This document shows, piece after piece, positions 9,019-17,117 of a DNA stretch of 64,000 nucleotides. The stretch covers positions 2,096,001-2,160,000 of the forward strand of contig NC_010505.1 in the NCBI RefSeq assembly GCF_000019725.1, read 5' to 3'. Position 1 is the stretch's first letter. Every line of letters starts with the position of its first letter. The position numbers and the translations under genes were made by a program. The stretch is from Methylobacterium radiotolerans JCM 2831. Its GTDB lineage: Bacteria; Pseudomonadota; Alphaproteobacteria; Rhizobiales; Beijerinckiaceae. The notes under the pieces were generated by a model that worked only from the letters and a program-made list of their open reading frames with translations, did no database searches and was not told the origin of the DNA.

Positions 9019-9205
9019 ATGGGGACCATCGTCGAGCGCGCGGAGGACCGGGACGACGGGGTATCACGCGAAGATCGCCGTCAAAAGAGACGGCAAGGTC
9101 CACCGCGAGACCCGGACCGTCCACCGGCGCGCGGCCGCGCCCCGGGCCAGGAAGCGGGAGGCGGAACTCGGCGCGCCCGCCGCGGCTGTGCCCGACGACG
9201 CGTGA
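9019..9205 (+). pseudogene. Relic of a tyrosine integrase, N-terminal end
   Basis: ATG at 9019 opens 'MGTIVERA', then the frame must shift to continue as 'TGTTGYHAKIAVKRDGK' and 'HRETRTVHRRAA' up to a stop at 9205. This matches the N-terminal arm-binding region of tyrosine integrases found in alphaproteobacterial islands (pattern GTIVER..GTTGYRA.I..KRDG..VHRE.RTF.RR). The catalytic domain is absent. An 11-bp direct repeat CGTGCTGTACC at 8920-8930 and 8993-9003 precedes it. It sits 113 bp before the dusA start, where dusA-targeting islands insert. The whole stretch 8907-9401 holds no intact gene. Confidence 0.55.
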
Positions 9206-9401
9206 AAGCCGGTGCGGCCGCCTCGGGCACGCCCGCATCCCTTACCTGAGGCCGAACCCGCCCCACCGAACGCCGGGATCAGACATCCTACGATCCTCCG
9301 GTCGCGGCTCGAAACGCACCGTTAACCAAGATCAGTGATTTCTCGGATCCATTGGTAGCGTCGCGCGGGCTGCACCTGCCGCCGCTTAAGGATGGCAAGT
9401 C

Positions 9402-10265
9402 ATGCGGCTGATCGTCGGCACATTGATCGTCTTCGCCTGCGTCTTCGGCAGCTACGCGGCGATGGGCGGCCATCTGCTGGTCCTCTGGCAGCCGTTCGAG
9501 TTCGTCATCATCCTCGGCGCAGCCATCGGCGCCTTCGTCATCGGCAACACCGGGCCGGTGCTCAAGGCCGTGCCCGCCATGCTGGGCACGCTCGTGAAGG
9601 GCCCCAAATACAACCAGCAATCCTATGTTGAGCTGCTGGGGATGCAGTATTCGTTGTTCAGGCTCGCGAAGCAGAAGGGTTCGATGGCGCTCGAGCCGCA
9701 CATCGAAGATCCGGGCGAGTCGACGCTGTTCAACGCCTTCCCGACCTTCGCGGCGAACCATCACGCGGTCGAGTTCGTCTGCGACTACATGCGTATGGTG
9801 ACGCTGGGCGCCAACAACGTCCACGAGATCGACGCGCTCATGGACGAGGAACTGGAGACGCACCACCAGGAGCAGGAGCGCGTCGTCTCGGCCATGCAGT
9901 CGCTCGCCGACGGAACGCCGGCGCTCGGCATCGTCGCCGCCGTGCTCGGCGTGATCAAGACGATGGGCGCGATCAAGGAGCCGCCGGAGGTGCTGGGACA
10001 TCTGATCGGCGGCGCGCTGGTCGGTACCTTCTTCGGCGTCTTCGTCGCCTACGGCTTCTTCGGGCCCATGGCGCAGTCGCTCAAGAGCCTCTTCGAGGCC
10101 GAATCCAAATACTACCTCTCACTCAAGGCGGGTCTGCTCGCCCACATCGCCGGCCAGCCCCCGGTGATGGCGGTCGAGTTCGCCCGGAAGGCTCTGATGA
10201 GCGACGTCCGCCCGACCTTCAACGAGGTGGAAGCGGCGACCGCCGCTCTGCCCGCCCAGAGCTGA
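9402..10265 (+). CDS. motA: Flagellar motor stator protein MotA
   Basis: A 287-residue inner-membrane stator subunit. Two N-terminal transmembrane segments are followed by a large cytoplasmic loop and two further segments with 'TPALGIVAAVLGVIKTMG' and 'GGALVGTFFGVFVAYGFFGP', the conserved MotA core. The length and loop fit the E. coli-type H+ stator. motB follows after 22 bp, so they form an operon. An MCP gene lies about 1 kb downstream. Confidence 0.95.
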   Translation: MRLIVGTLIVFACVFGSYAAMGGHLLVLWQPFEFVIILGAAIGAFVIGNTGPVLKAVPAMLGTLVKGPKYNQQSYVELLGMQYSLFRLAKQKGSMALEPHIEDPGESTLFNAFPTFAANHHAVEFVCDYMRMVTLGANNVHEIDALMDEELETHHQEQERVVSAMQSLADGTPALGIVAAVLGVIKTMGAIKEPPEVLGHLIGGALVGTFFGVFVAYGFFGPMAQSLKSLFEAESKYYLSLKAGLLAHIAGQPPVMAVEFARKALMSDVRPTFNEVEAATAALPAQS

Positions 10266-10287
10266 CCCGATAGCCGGCAGGGATTCG

Positions 10288-11148
10288 ATGACCACGATCA
10301 TCATCAAGAAGGTCAAGAAGGCCGGCCATGCCCACCACGGCGGGGCCTGGAAGATCGCCTACGCGGACTTCGTGACCGCCATGATGGCGTTCTTCCTGCT
10401 GATGTGGCTGATCAGCATGACGACGCAGGAGCAGAAGATCGGTCTGGCGGAGTACTTCTCGCCGGCGGCTCTGAGCCCTGCAACCAGCGGTGCGGGCGGG
10501 ATCCTGTACGGCACCGCCCTGGACACCGCAGGCAACAAGCCGTCCACCCCCCGCGACGCGGAGAGGGGCTCTGCCGAGCGGGAGGTCACAGCGCGCCCGA
10601 CCAGTCCGGGCCTCACCAGCGAGCTCGATGCCAGCCGTCCGGTCGCCAACGTGCAGGCCAACTGGAGCGCCATAGCCAGCCTCCGGCAGGCGCTCCAGAC
10701 GATGCCCGACATCGCCGAGCTGTCGAAGAACATCGTGATCGAGCCGACCAAGGAGGGCGTGAACGTGTCCCTCGTGGACCAGGACGGCCGCTCCATGTTC
10801 CGCGAGGGCTCTGTCGAGCCCTACGAGCGCACCCGTCGCGTGCTGGAGGCGCTCGCGCCCGCTCTGCGCCGGATGCCCAATCGCCTGTCCATCACCGGCT
10901 ACACGGCCGTTGCGCGCCCGGGCTCGGCACGGGCCGGCGAACCCTGGAGCCTCTCCGCCGGGCGCGCGCTCGCCGTGCGCGAGATCCTGTCGGGGGCCGG
11001 GGTTCCCAACGACAACTTCTCCGCCGTGTCGGGACGCGGCGACACCGAGCCGGTTTTCCCCGACAATCCCTACCTCGCGCCGAACCGACGGGTGACGATC
11101 ACGCTGCTCAATGCGAGCCCGCCGGTGCCCCCGAACCTTCTTCGCTGA
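10288..11148 (+). CDS. motB: Flagellar motor stator protein MotB
   Basis: A 286-residue stator subunit with one transmembrane helix and a periplasmic peptidoglycan-binding OmpA-like domain. The helix 'YADFVTAMMAFFLLMW' contains the essential proton-carrying Asp. The C-terminal domain has 'LSAGRALAVREIL' and 'APNRRVTITLL', typical of MotB/OmpA. It works with MotA and is co-transcribed with it. Confidence 0.94.
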   Translation: MTTIIIKKVKKAGHAHHGGAWKIAYADFVTAMMAFFLLMWLISMTTQEQKIGLAEYFSPAALSPATSGAGGILYGTALDTAGNKPSTPRDAERGSAEREVTARPTSPGLTSELDASRPVANVQANWSAIASLRQALQTMPDIAELSKNIVIEPTKEGVNVSLVDQDGRSMFREGSVEPYERTRRVLEALAPALRRMPNRLSITGYTAVARPGSARAGEPWSLSAGRALAVREILSGAGVPNDNFSAVSGRGDTEPVFPDNPYLAPNRRVTITLLNASPPVPPNLLR

Positions 11149-12140
11149 CGACGAGACCTGCGCCGACACGGACGACACCGCGCGAAGCGCCGTCGAGAGC
11201 GCTTCAGATCATCGCGGCGTCTCGCGCGCTTCGCGCCGGATCCTGAGCCGCCTCGTCGCGTCCGGCGCGGGCGGCCGAGCCGGAGCGGCCGGCACGCTCG
11301 CAGCGCCTGCGAGCTGCGCCGCGATGGATGGGCCCGCCGAGCGCGGAGCCTTCGAGGCGAGCCCGCCCCGACGGGACCTGGTCAAACCCCGGGTGTCGCT
11401 TCGCCCCGCGACTCGAAGACGGGATCACGGGTGCCGGACCCGCGGCCTGTCAGGTTCCAGGTCCCGCCAGCGCGATGATGCGGTGCTCCCGTCCGGGCAT
11501 ACGGTCGGGACAGGCGGGGCCTCGCCGATCGCGGCCGCGGTGACAGGGCCGTTCAGCGAGACTTGACTCCGGGCGATCGCGCCGGCCGCGCGCATTTCGA
11601 GTGCACGTGTCCGCGAGCCGCCCGCGCGGCTCGCGGATGTTCCGCGCCCGCGACCGTCGGGCCCGCGCGCACCGACCGGAGGGCAAGGTCGCGCGGGTTC
11701 GCCGCGCGCTCGACGCCCAGCGCCTGGCCCGCGGGACCCGGCCGCCTCCCAGCCCTCGGCGCCGTCGATCCGGCACGGCCAGCGCGCAGGGTGCCGGCCC
11801 GGCCGGGCCGCACGCGCCGAACGTCGCCCCCGGGCAGCCATCCGGGCGCGGGCGGATCGCCGTTCCGGCGGCGTTCCGGGGATGTCCCACCGGTCGATGG
11901 CGAGGCCCCCGTCGAACAGGGCCGCGCGCCGATGTCGGGCGGAGCGTCGGCCCGGGCCGGCGTCCGGTCCGGCCGGGTGGCCGTCCGGCGCGGACAGGTC
12001 TTCTCCGCCGCGATCGGGATGAAGCATATCTCATATGCTCGCCCGTCATGGAATAATTCCAATGTACGGCAGATGATGGTCCGGCGCAGCGCTGAGGGAC
12101 AGTCGATTCTGTCCGCGATCTGGGCATAATAACTTTATTC
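11149..12140. other. ~1 kb without a recognisable gene
   Basis: No open frame here gives a convincing protein; those present are Arg/Pro/Gly-rich in all frames. It holds a long GC-rich inverted repeat around 11624-11640 (CGCGAGCC / GGCTCGCG arms). The last ~120 bp before the chemoreceptor gene are AT-rich (12020-12140) and should contain its promoter. A decayed gene on the minus strand cannot be excluded. Confidence 0.5.
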
Positions 12141-13292
12141 ATGGCCGGGAAATTCGATATGACGATCGGAAAGAGGATATTTTACCTTATCGGCGGTATC
12201 TTGCTGGCTTTCATATCGATCGTGGGCGTTCAGATCTCGCTCGTCGGCGCGGTGATGATGGATGGCCGCAGGGCCGCCATCCGCGGCCAGGTCGAGTCGG
12301 CGCACGGCATCGTGGCGGCGTTCGCCCAGCAGGCGGAGGCCGGCGCCATCACGGCCGACGAGGCGCGGCGGCGCGCGGGGGAGGCGCTGCGGGCGATGCG
12401 CTACAACGGCAGCGACTACGTCTTCGTCTACAGCTCGGCCCCGGGCAATATCGGCCGCAACGTCGTCCATCCCGATCCCAAGATCGAAGGCACGCGGTCC
12501 CGCGACGACGCGGCGATGAAGAAGACCTTCGTCTGGACGATGATCCAGCACGGCCAGGAGGGCGGCGGCTTCACCGAGTACCGCTGGGCCCGCCTCGGCG
12601 AGACCGAGCCCGCCCCGAAGGTCGCCTACTCGCTCGCCTACGAGCCCTGGCAATGGGTCATCAACTCGGCCCTGTACGTGGACGACATCCACGCCATGGA
12701 CCGGGGGCGGACGGTCACCACCCTGCTCTGGCTGACACCCCTCGCGGTCGGGATCGGGCTGGTCGGGTTCCTGTTGGCGCGCAGCATCACGCGACCCCTG
12801 AGCGCCTTCACGGCGGCCCTGCGCCGCCTCGCCGACGGCGCGACGGACGTCGCCATTCCGGGACTCGGTCGGCGCGACGAGATCGGCCACATGGCCGAGG
12901 CCGCCGGCGTGTTCCGGGACAGCATGATCCAGGCCCGGACCTTGTCGATCGAGCAGCGCGCCGAGCAGGAGCGCCGGCAGGAGCGCGCCCAGTGGATGCA
13001 GGCGGTGACCCGCAGCTTCGACACCGAGGCGAGCCAGCTCCTGGCACAGGTCGATACCGCGGCGGCCGGCATGCGCGAGGCCTGTCGGGCGATGGCCGAC
13101 ACCGCCGCGCAGGCGTCGCGGCAGGCGGGCTCGGCGGCCGGGGCGGCGCAGCAGGCGGCGGCCAACGTGCAGACGGTGGCGGCGGCCACCGAGGAGCTGT
13201 CCGCCTCGGTTTTCGCCATAAAAACCGTTAAACATGAATGGCTTAGCCCTCTGGATGTTTGTTCTACCCACACCCAAGCCCGCGCCGCATAA
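12141..13292 (+). CDS. Methyl-accepting chemotaxis protein, 5' part of interrupted gene
   Basis: The frame codes 383 residues, of which 356 belong to the receptor and the last 27 come from the inserted element. It has a transmembrane helix (about 11-34), a periplasmic single-Cache domain with 'NGSDYVFVYSS' and 'WQWVINSALYVDDI', a second helix (about 192-212), a HAMP domain and the first part of the methylation/signalling coiled coil. It ends exactly at the conserved 'TEELSAS' motif, where the element's 21-bp core begins (codon 350). Without the rest it lacks the CheA/CheW tip and cannot signal normally. The remaining 207 codons lie at 30592-31215 in the same frame. Confidence 0.85.
   Translation: MAGKFDMTIGKRIFYLIGGILLAFISIVGVQISLVGAVMMDGRRAAIRGQVESAHGIVAAFAQQAEAGAITADEARRRAGEALRAMRYNGSDYVFVYSSAPGNIGRNVVHPDPKIEGTRSRDDAAMKKTFVWTMIQHGQEGGGFTEYRWARLGETEPAPKVAYSLAYEPWQWVINSALYVDDIHAMDRGRTVTTLLWLTPLAVGIGLVGFLLARSITRPLSAFTAALRRLADGATDVAIPGLGRRDEIGHMAEAAGVFRDSMIQARTLSIEQRAEQERRQERAQWMQAVTRSFDTEASQLLAQVDTAAAGMREACRAMADTAAQASRQAGSAAGAAQQAAANVQTVAAATEELSASVFAIKTVKHEWLSPLDVCSTHTQARAA
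13188..13208 (+). repeat. attL core (21 bp)
   Basis: Begins ACCGAGGAGC and ends CCGCCTCG; identical to 30571-30591. It codes TEELSAS in the same frame in both receptor halves. Flanking bases differ on both sides, so the repeat is exactly 21 bp. Confidence 0.9.
13207..13227 (+). repeat. Inverted repeat at the edge of attL
   Basis: CGGTTTT and AAAACCG form a perfect 7-bp stem around a 7-nt loop. It overlaps the last two bases of the core and enters the element. It may be part of the integrase-binding site or a weak hairpin for messages reading out of the truncated receptor gene. Confidence 0.45.
13262..13274 (+). repeat. Candidate integrase arm site, left
   Basis: TTCTACCCACACC occurs here 53 bp inside the left core and again, in the same orientation, at 30447-30459 inside the right end. 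Matching short repeats near both ends of an element are what arm-type sites of tyrosine integrases look like. Function is inferred. Confidence 0.45.
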
Positions 13293-13741
13293 GCGGCTTC
13301 AGAGGCACGGCAGGGGACGCCTAGGTACTTGGCAGCGCGGATTTCGCTCGCGATTTCGTGAACGAGACACAATCCAGCAAGCTTGGCCGTCGTAGGTCGC
13401 CCGGCCGGCGGCCTAAGCCTCCGCTGGCCGTCCACGCCCATCCGCAGATATGCCCCTCAGCTGTCGGGGCGGGCGTGGATGCATTGGCCGCTTGCCGCCC
13501 GCGCCGGATACGCGAGCGACGTTCGTGGGGATCTGTCGCTCGGGTTGAGGACGACCATGCGAGGTTGCGGTATCGTCTACTGGTCGACCCTGGATCGACC
13601 TCCGCGCCCGCCCGCCCTTCTCAACACCCGATCGTCGTGGGCGGGCGTGGATGCCAAGGGGATAGCGAACCGCTACCCCCTTAGCCGTCGCCAAGTTGGC
13701 GAACCCTAGACAGACCGAGTCGCCAACTTGGCGACTTGGTC
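13293..13741. other. Left-end non-coding segment of the element
   Basis: No credible gene. Besides the attL structures it contains a 16-bp direct repeat (GGGCGGGCGTGGATGC) at 13467-13482 and 13639-13654, and a strong hairpin at 13688-13734. It lies downstream of the leftward gene cluster. Confidence 0.6.
13688..13734. terminator. Strong hairpin at the end of the leftward genes
   Basis: TCGCCAAGTTGGCGA (13688-13702) and its exact reverse complement (13720-13734) form a 15-bp stem with a 17-nt loop. Each arm is also a palindrome by itself, so the pair could instead be two operator sites 32 bp apart, three helix turns. It starts 8 bp after the stop of the last leftward gene. There is no T-run. 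Confidence 0.5.
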
Positions 13742-13924
13742 TCATCGCCCTGCTGCCAGCGACGGCAGGTCCGCGCGAGCTGCCAGGGCTTCGGCGAGCC
13801 GCACCCGGTCCCGCGAACGGGCGAGGGCCGCGTCCGCGTCTGCTATCAGCAGCTCGTGCCGGAACAAGTCGAAGCGGGCGAGCCGGAGCATCCGGACCGC
13901 GAGGAAGGCGTAGATCAGCCGCAT
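13742..13924 (-). CDS. Small protein of unknown function (element left end)
   Basis: A 60-residue frame starting with ATG, with a hydrophobic N-terminus (MRLIYAFLAVRML) and an Ala/Arg/Leu-rich helical rest. I do not recognise it. It overlaps the end of the preceding gene by 10 bp and closes a run of four overlapping minus-strand genes, which is the main reason to accept it. Confidence 0.5.
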   Translation of the reverse strand: MRLIYAFLAVRMLRLARFDLFRHELLIADADAALARSRDRVRLAEALAARADLPSLAAGR

Positions 13925-14277
13925 AGCGCCACCACCTCATTCAAGAGGACGATGAGCGCTCGGTGACCTACAAACTGGTCTCCGTCGTCGTGCTCCGCGA
14001 TCATCAGACGCGCCTTCGCAGCCAGCTCCGGCAAGCTTTGGCTCGGCTCTTGGATGCACCGCTCTAAGACAGCGGTGCAGTGATTGATCTCCACGTCGAT
14101 TTGTTCATCCGTAAAAAGTTCGGCTGGATGGCGACGGTCCGTGACATAGATCCACCTCTTGGCCGCTTCGTTACAAGCTGCTGCGAGGTCAGACGTCAAA
14201 GAAGCTACGGCCGGCACGGATGCAAGCGGAGCCGCGAGGATAGCGCCGAGCGCGGCGCGGCGGGTGGAGGCGGTCAT
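13915..14277 (-). CDS. Exported protein of unknown function (element)
   Basis: A 120-residue protein with a clear signal sequence: 'MTASTRRAALGAILAAPL' followed by 'ASVPAVAS', Tat-like because of the RR pair. The mature part is helical, with 'CNEAAKRWIYVTDRRH' near residue 35, and has four Cys. It overlaps both neighbours, with an ATGA junction at 14274-14277. Similar short exported proteins occur as accessory genes in alphaproteobacterial prophages; no function is assigned. Confidence 0.6.
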   Translation of the reverse strand: MTASTRRAALGAILAAPLASVPAVASLTSDLAAACNEAAKRWIYVTDRRHPAELFTDEQIDVEINHCTAVLERCIQEPSQSLPELAAKARLMIAEHDDGDQFVGHRALIVLLNEVVALCG

Positions 14278-14570
14278 TGCGCGCCCTCCACGTCGGCATA
14301 GAAGCGGCGGTGGAGGTTTAGGACCTGCGTCTGCTGCTGGCTGATCAGAAACTCCAGAGCCTCGATCTCCTCTCGGGCCAGGATGATCGTGACGCCGTCG
14401 CCGAACTTCGGCGCGCCCTTGGTCTCCCTGATCGTCTCGCGAAAGAATGCCTCAAGGACGACGCCACGAAGCCTTAGGTCGCAGATATCGCTTTCGCATT
14501 CGCGATAGCGCTTGCCTAACTCCTCGTTCCAAGCTGCACGCTTGGCATGGGTTTGCGCGGGAGCGGTCAT
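14274..14570 (-). CDS. Small helical protein of unknown function (element)
   Basis: A 98-residue, charged, probably coiled-coil protein ('EELGKRYRECESDICDLR' early, 'REEIEALEFLISQQQTQVL' late). The ATG at 14570 was chosen over a GTG at 14576 because it forms an ATGA overlap with the gene before it; the stop forms another with the gene after it. Not recognised. Confidence 0.55.
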   Translation of the reverse strand: MTAPAQTHAKRAAWNEELGKRYRECESDICDLRLRGVVLEAFFRETIRETKGAPKFGDGVTIILAREEIEALEFLISQQQTQVLNLHRRFYADVEGAQ

Positions 14571-14944
14571 GCGCACCCCCCGTAGCCCGGGAAGCCCTGC
14601 TCGCCGACCGCGTCGTAGTCGGCGATGCCGTTGTCGTCGGTGTTGCCCTCGGCGTCATGGCCGTCTTCCAGGTCCACGTCGACGTCTTCTGCGTCCGCGT
14701 CGCCGTCCATGGCGTCGAGGAGGTCGATCAGGCCGCCGATCAGATCCTCGACCTCGGGGCGGGACAGGGCGCGGATGCCGTCAACGAAGGTGCCGCGGGC
14801 GAAGGTGGGGGACGCATGACCCACCTTGATCGGATCGGCCGATCGCATCGCGCGGATGGCCTGTGTGACCGGTCCTACCTGTGCTGAAGGCAAGCGCGGG
14901 CGTTCACCGCCGCCGAGGGGCGGTGTAGGGTGGTGGATAGCCAT
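14567..14944 (-). CDS. Acidic protein of unknown function (element)
   Basis: A 125-residue protein with a basic, Pro-rich first half, then 'LSRPEVEDLIGGLIDLLDAM' and a strongly acidic tail (DGDADAEDVDVDLEDGHDAE). Proteins with this Asp/Glu-rich ending are common accessory genes of rhizobial and methylobacterial prophages. The ATG at 14944 is preferred over a GTG at 14953. First gene of the leftward four-gene run. Confidence 0.6.
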   Translation of the reverse strand: MAIHHPTPPLGGGERPRLPSAQVGPVTQAIRAMRSADPIKVGHASPTFARGTFVDGIRALSRPEVEDLIGGLIDLLDAMDGDADAEDVDVDLEDGHDAEGNTDDNGIADYDAVGEQGFPGYGGCA

Positions 14945-15033
14945 GAACAGCACTCCAGGTGCGGTTGGTGGTTAGAGCCGGTGCGGGAGCTACTACCTTC
15001 CCGCCGGCTCGCTACTGTGCTATCACGGTTGGT

Positions 15034-15237
15034 ATGTGGATGCAAGAAACCTTGCTAGCAAAGAAACGCCGCGGTCCGGCCCCGACGGGCAAGGGCACAC
15101 AGATAGTCGTCCGAATGCATGCCGATCAGCTCGGCCCGCTCGATGCATGGATTGAGGCTCAGCCTGAGCCACAGCCGACGCGACCGGAAGCCATCCGGCG
15201 CCTCGTGGAGGAAGCACTGAAGACTAAGCGATTTTAG
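15034..15237 (+). CDS. Ribbon-helix-helix-like protein upstream of OLD nuclease
   Basis: A 67-residue basic protein. 'GTQIVVRMHADQLGPLDAWI' looks like the beta-strand and first helix of a ribbon-helix-helix fold, and 'TRPEAIRRLVEEALK' the second helix. It ends 13 bp before the OLD-type gene on the same strand, so it is likely its regulator. An ATG at 15040 is an alternative start. Divergent from the four-gene run, so the spacer 14945-15033 should hold two promoters. Confidence 0.7.
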   Translation: MWMQETLLAKKRRGPAPTGKGTQIVVRMHADQLGPLDAWIEAQPEPQPTRPEAIRRLVEEALKTKRF

Positions 15238-15250
15238 CGGCTAAATACAT

Positions 15251-17017
15251 ATGTCTATATTTCTGCACGGCCTCGCTCTGCGCAACTACAAGGGCATAGG
15301 CCCAGAAGCGCAATACATGGCACCATTTAAGGACTTCAATTTTTTTATCGGAGCTAATAACTCAGGCAAGTCGACAATATTAAATTTTTTGAAAAACAAT
15401 ATTCCTCCTTGGAGTCTGCATACATCACCCCAAACCCCAAAACCAAATGTCGAGCCTGTAGACATCTACGATGGCGGGAGAACTGGGCGCCCCTGGATGG
15501 CTATTGGGATCCCGGCGGAACAATTTGAGAAGCGATTTGCCGATCAGCTCACTCCGAATGTTAAACATCCTATTGCCACATTGGCCAATGAAAGAATATT
15601 CGAACTTATGAAGCGAAAAGGATGCTTCTGGTTACAGAGTGAACTTCCTTTTAGTGTTGATTTGAAACTTGACAGCCCCCTATCGTTTGAGGACTGGAAG
15701 GAGGCTTTGAGCGATCAGGAATGGAGTCATTTTATTCAGACGCTTCGTAATGCATCTTACGGCGGCGATCTAGATAGTAAAATTAGCCGTATCTTTGATT
15801 TGATGGAACGAAATCAAGCTCCGGCACTTCCTGAGGTTCGCCTGATCCCGGCTGTCAGAGAAATTGGGACGGAAGAATATAGTCAGAGTGATTATAGCGG
15901 TCGCAGTCTGGTTATGAAGCTTGCTCAGATCCAAAATCCAGATCCATTCCAGCGCAATGACGCGTTAATTTTCGATAAAATCAATAATTTTTTGAGCGAT
16001 GTTACAGACAAGCCTGGTGCAAGGATTGAAATACCTCATCACCGCAAATTTGTGATGGTGCATATGGACGGTCGAATATTGCCCCTTTCTTCATTGGGGA
16101 CCGGTATTCACGAAGTTATTATGATAGCTGCGTATTGCACCCTTGCAGAACAAAAAATCGTCTGCATTGAAGAGCCGGAAATTCATCTTCATCCAATTTT
16201 ACAGCGCAAACTCATCCGATATCTTATCAAGAACACGGATAATCAGTACTTCATAGCTACTCACTCGGCCAGCTTTATAGATACGCCTGGCGCTGCGATA
16301 TTTCACGTCACACATGATGGGCAGCAAACTTATATCGAAGAAAGCATCTTGGCTGCCGAAAGACATAACATTTGCGCGCTTCTTGGATACAGGGCCTCTG
16401 ATATTGTCCAGTCCAATGCTGTCATTTGGGTCGAGGGCCCTACTGAACGAATATACCTACGGCACTGGATCAAGCAGATTGCTCCAGAACTGACTGAAGG
16501 TATTCACTATTCGATCATGTTTTATGGCGGCCGTTTGTTAAGCCACTTATCGGCGGATGATGTGGATGTGAAGGATTTCATTGATCTTCGAGCGCTTAAT
16601 AGGAATATCGCTATCATCATGGATAGCGATAAAGAGCACGAAGATGACACAATCAATGAAACCAAAATGCGCGTCGCGAACGGGATAGCTAGTTCGACTG
16701 GCGTTATCTGGATAACTAAAGGGCGAGAAATTGAGAATTACATAAATTTTGACCAACTCCAGGACGCAATCAAGGCTGTTTATCCAAATCTATATGATCG
16801 ACCGAATGGGTCGGGAACATTTGAACATGCTCTATTCTTCCGACGCAAGGAGAAATTTTCGCGAAAGGGTAAGCCTCCGACTTATGTTGATGAGGGCGCT
16901 GACAAGGTGAAAGTTGCGACGCGTGTCTGCATGGATCCAACTGATTTTAGCATCCTTGATCTCAGAAATCGAGTTGAGGATGTTGTTGCCATGATTAGGG
17001 CCGCGAACCCGCATTAA
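15251..17017 (+). CDS. OLD-family ATPase/TOPRIM nuclease (likely anti-phage cargo)
   Basis: A 588-residue protein with an N-terminal ABC-type ATPase and a C-terminal TOPRIM nuclease domain. Walker A is 'GANNSGKST' near residue 36; a signature-like 'LSSLGTGIHEVI' near 280 precedes Walker B 'IVCIEEPEIHLHP' near 310 and the switch His in 'YFIATHSASFID'. TOPRIM residues are Glu in 'VIWVEGPTERIY' near 396 and the Asp pair in 'IAIIMDSDKEHEDD' near 456. It matches class 1 OLD nucleases, of which phage P2 Old is the prototype. No UvrD-like helicase follows, so it is not a complete Gabija pair. The gene is far richer in AT than everything around it, a sign of recent acquisition. Confidence 0.85.
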   Translation: MSIFLHGLALRNYKGIGPEAQYMAPFKDFNFFIGANNSGKSTILNFLKNNIPPWSLHTSPQTPKPNVEPVDIYDGGRTGRPWMAIGIPAEQFEKRFADQLTPNVKHPIATLANERIFELMKRKGCFWLQSELPFSVDLKLDSPLSFEDWKEALSDQEWSHFIQTLRNASYGGDLDSKISRIFDLMERNQAPALPEVRLIPAVREIGTEEYSQSDYSGRSLVMKLAQIQNPDPFQRNDALIFDKINNFLSDVTDKPGARIEIPHHRKFVMVHMDGRILPLSSLGTGIHEVIMIAAYCTLAEQKIVCIEEPEIHLHPILQRKLIRYLIKNTDNQYFIATHSASFIDTPGAAIFHVTHDGQQTYIEESILAAERHNICALLGYRASDIVQSNAVIWVEGPTERIYLRHWIKQIAPELTEGIHYSIMFYGGRLLSHLSADDVDVKDFIDLRALNRNIAIIMDSDKEHEDDTINETKMRVANGIASSTGVIWITKGREIENYINFDQLQDAIKAVYPNLYDRPNGSGTFEHALFFRRKEKFSRKGKPPTYVDEGADKVKVATRVCMDPTDFSILDLRNRVEDVVAMIRAANPH

Positions 17018-17117
17018 TATGCTATTGTACTGAACTCGTTGTGCAGATTTACTCCTGATCCTCATCATCGAGGATCCCGTCCGGCAGCATCAGCCCCTTG
17101 GCCGTCATCGCTTGGAC

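Noticed and set aside
11450..12142. Minus-strand frames in the motB-MCP spacer
   Set aside because: Arg/Pro-rich low-complexity translation in all three frames; no domain and no ribosome-binding site.
15251..17017. Gabija or PARIS defence system
   Set aside because: The OLD-like protein is fused ATPase-TOPRIM, but no UvrD-like GajB follows and there is no separate AriA/AriB pair. A stand-alone class 1 OLD is the safer call.
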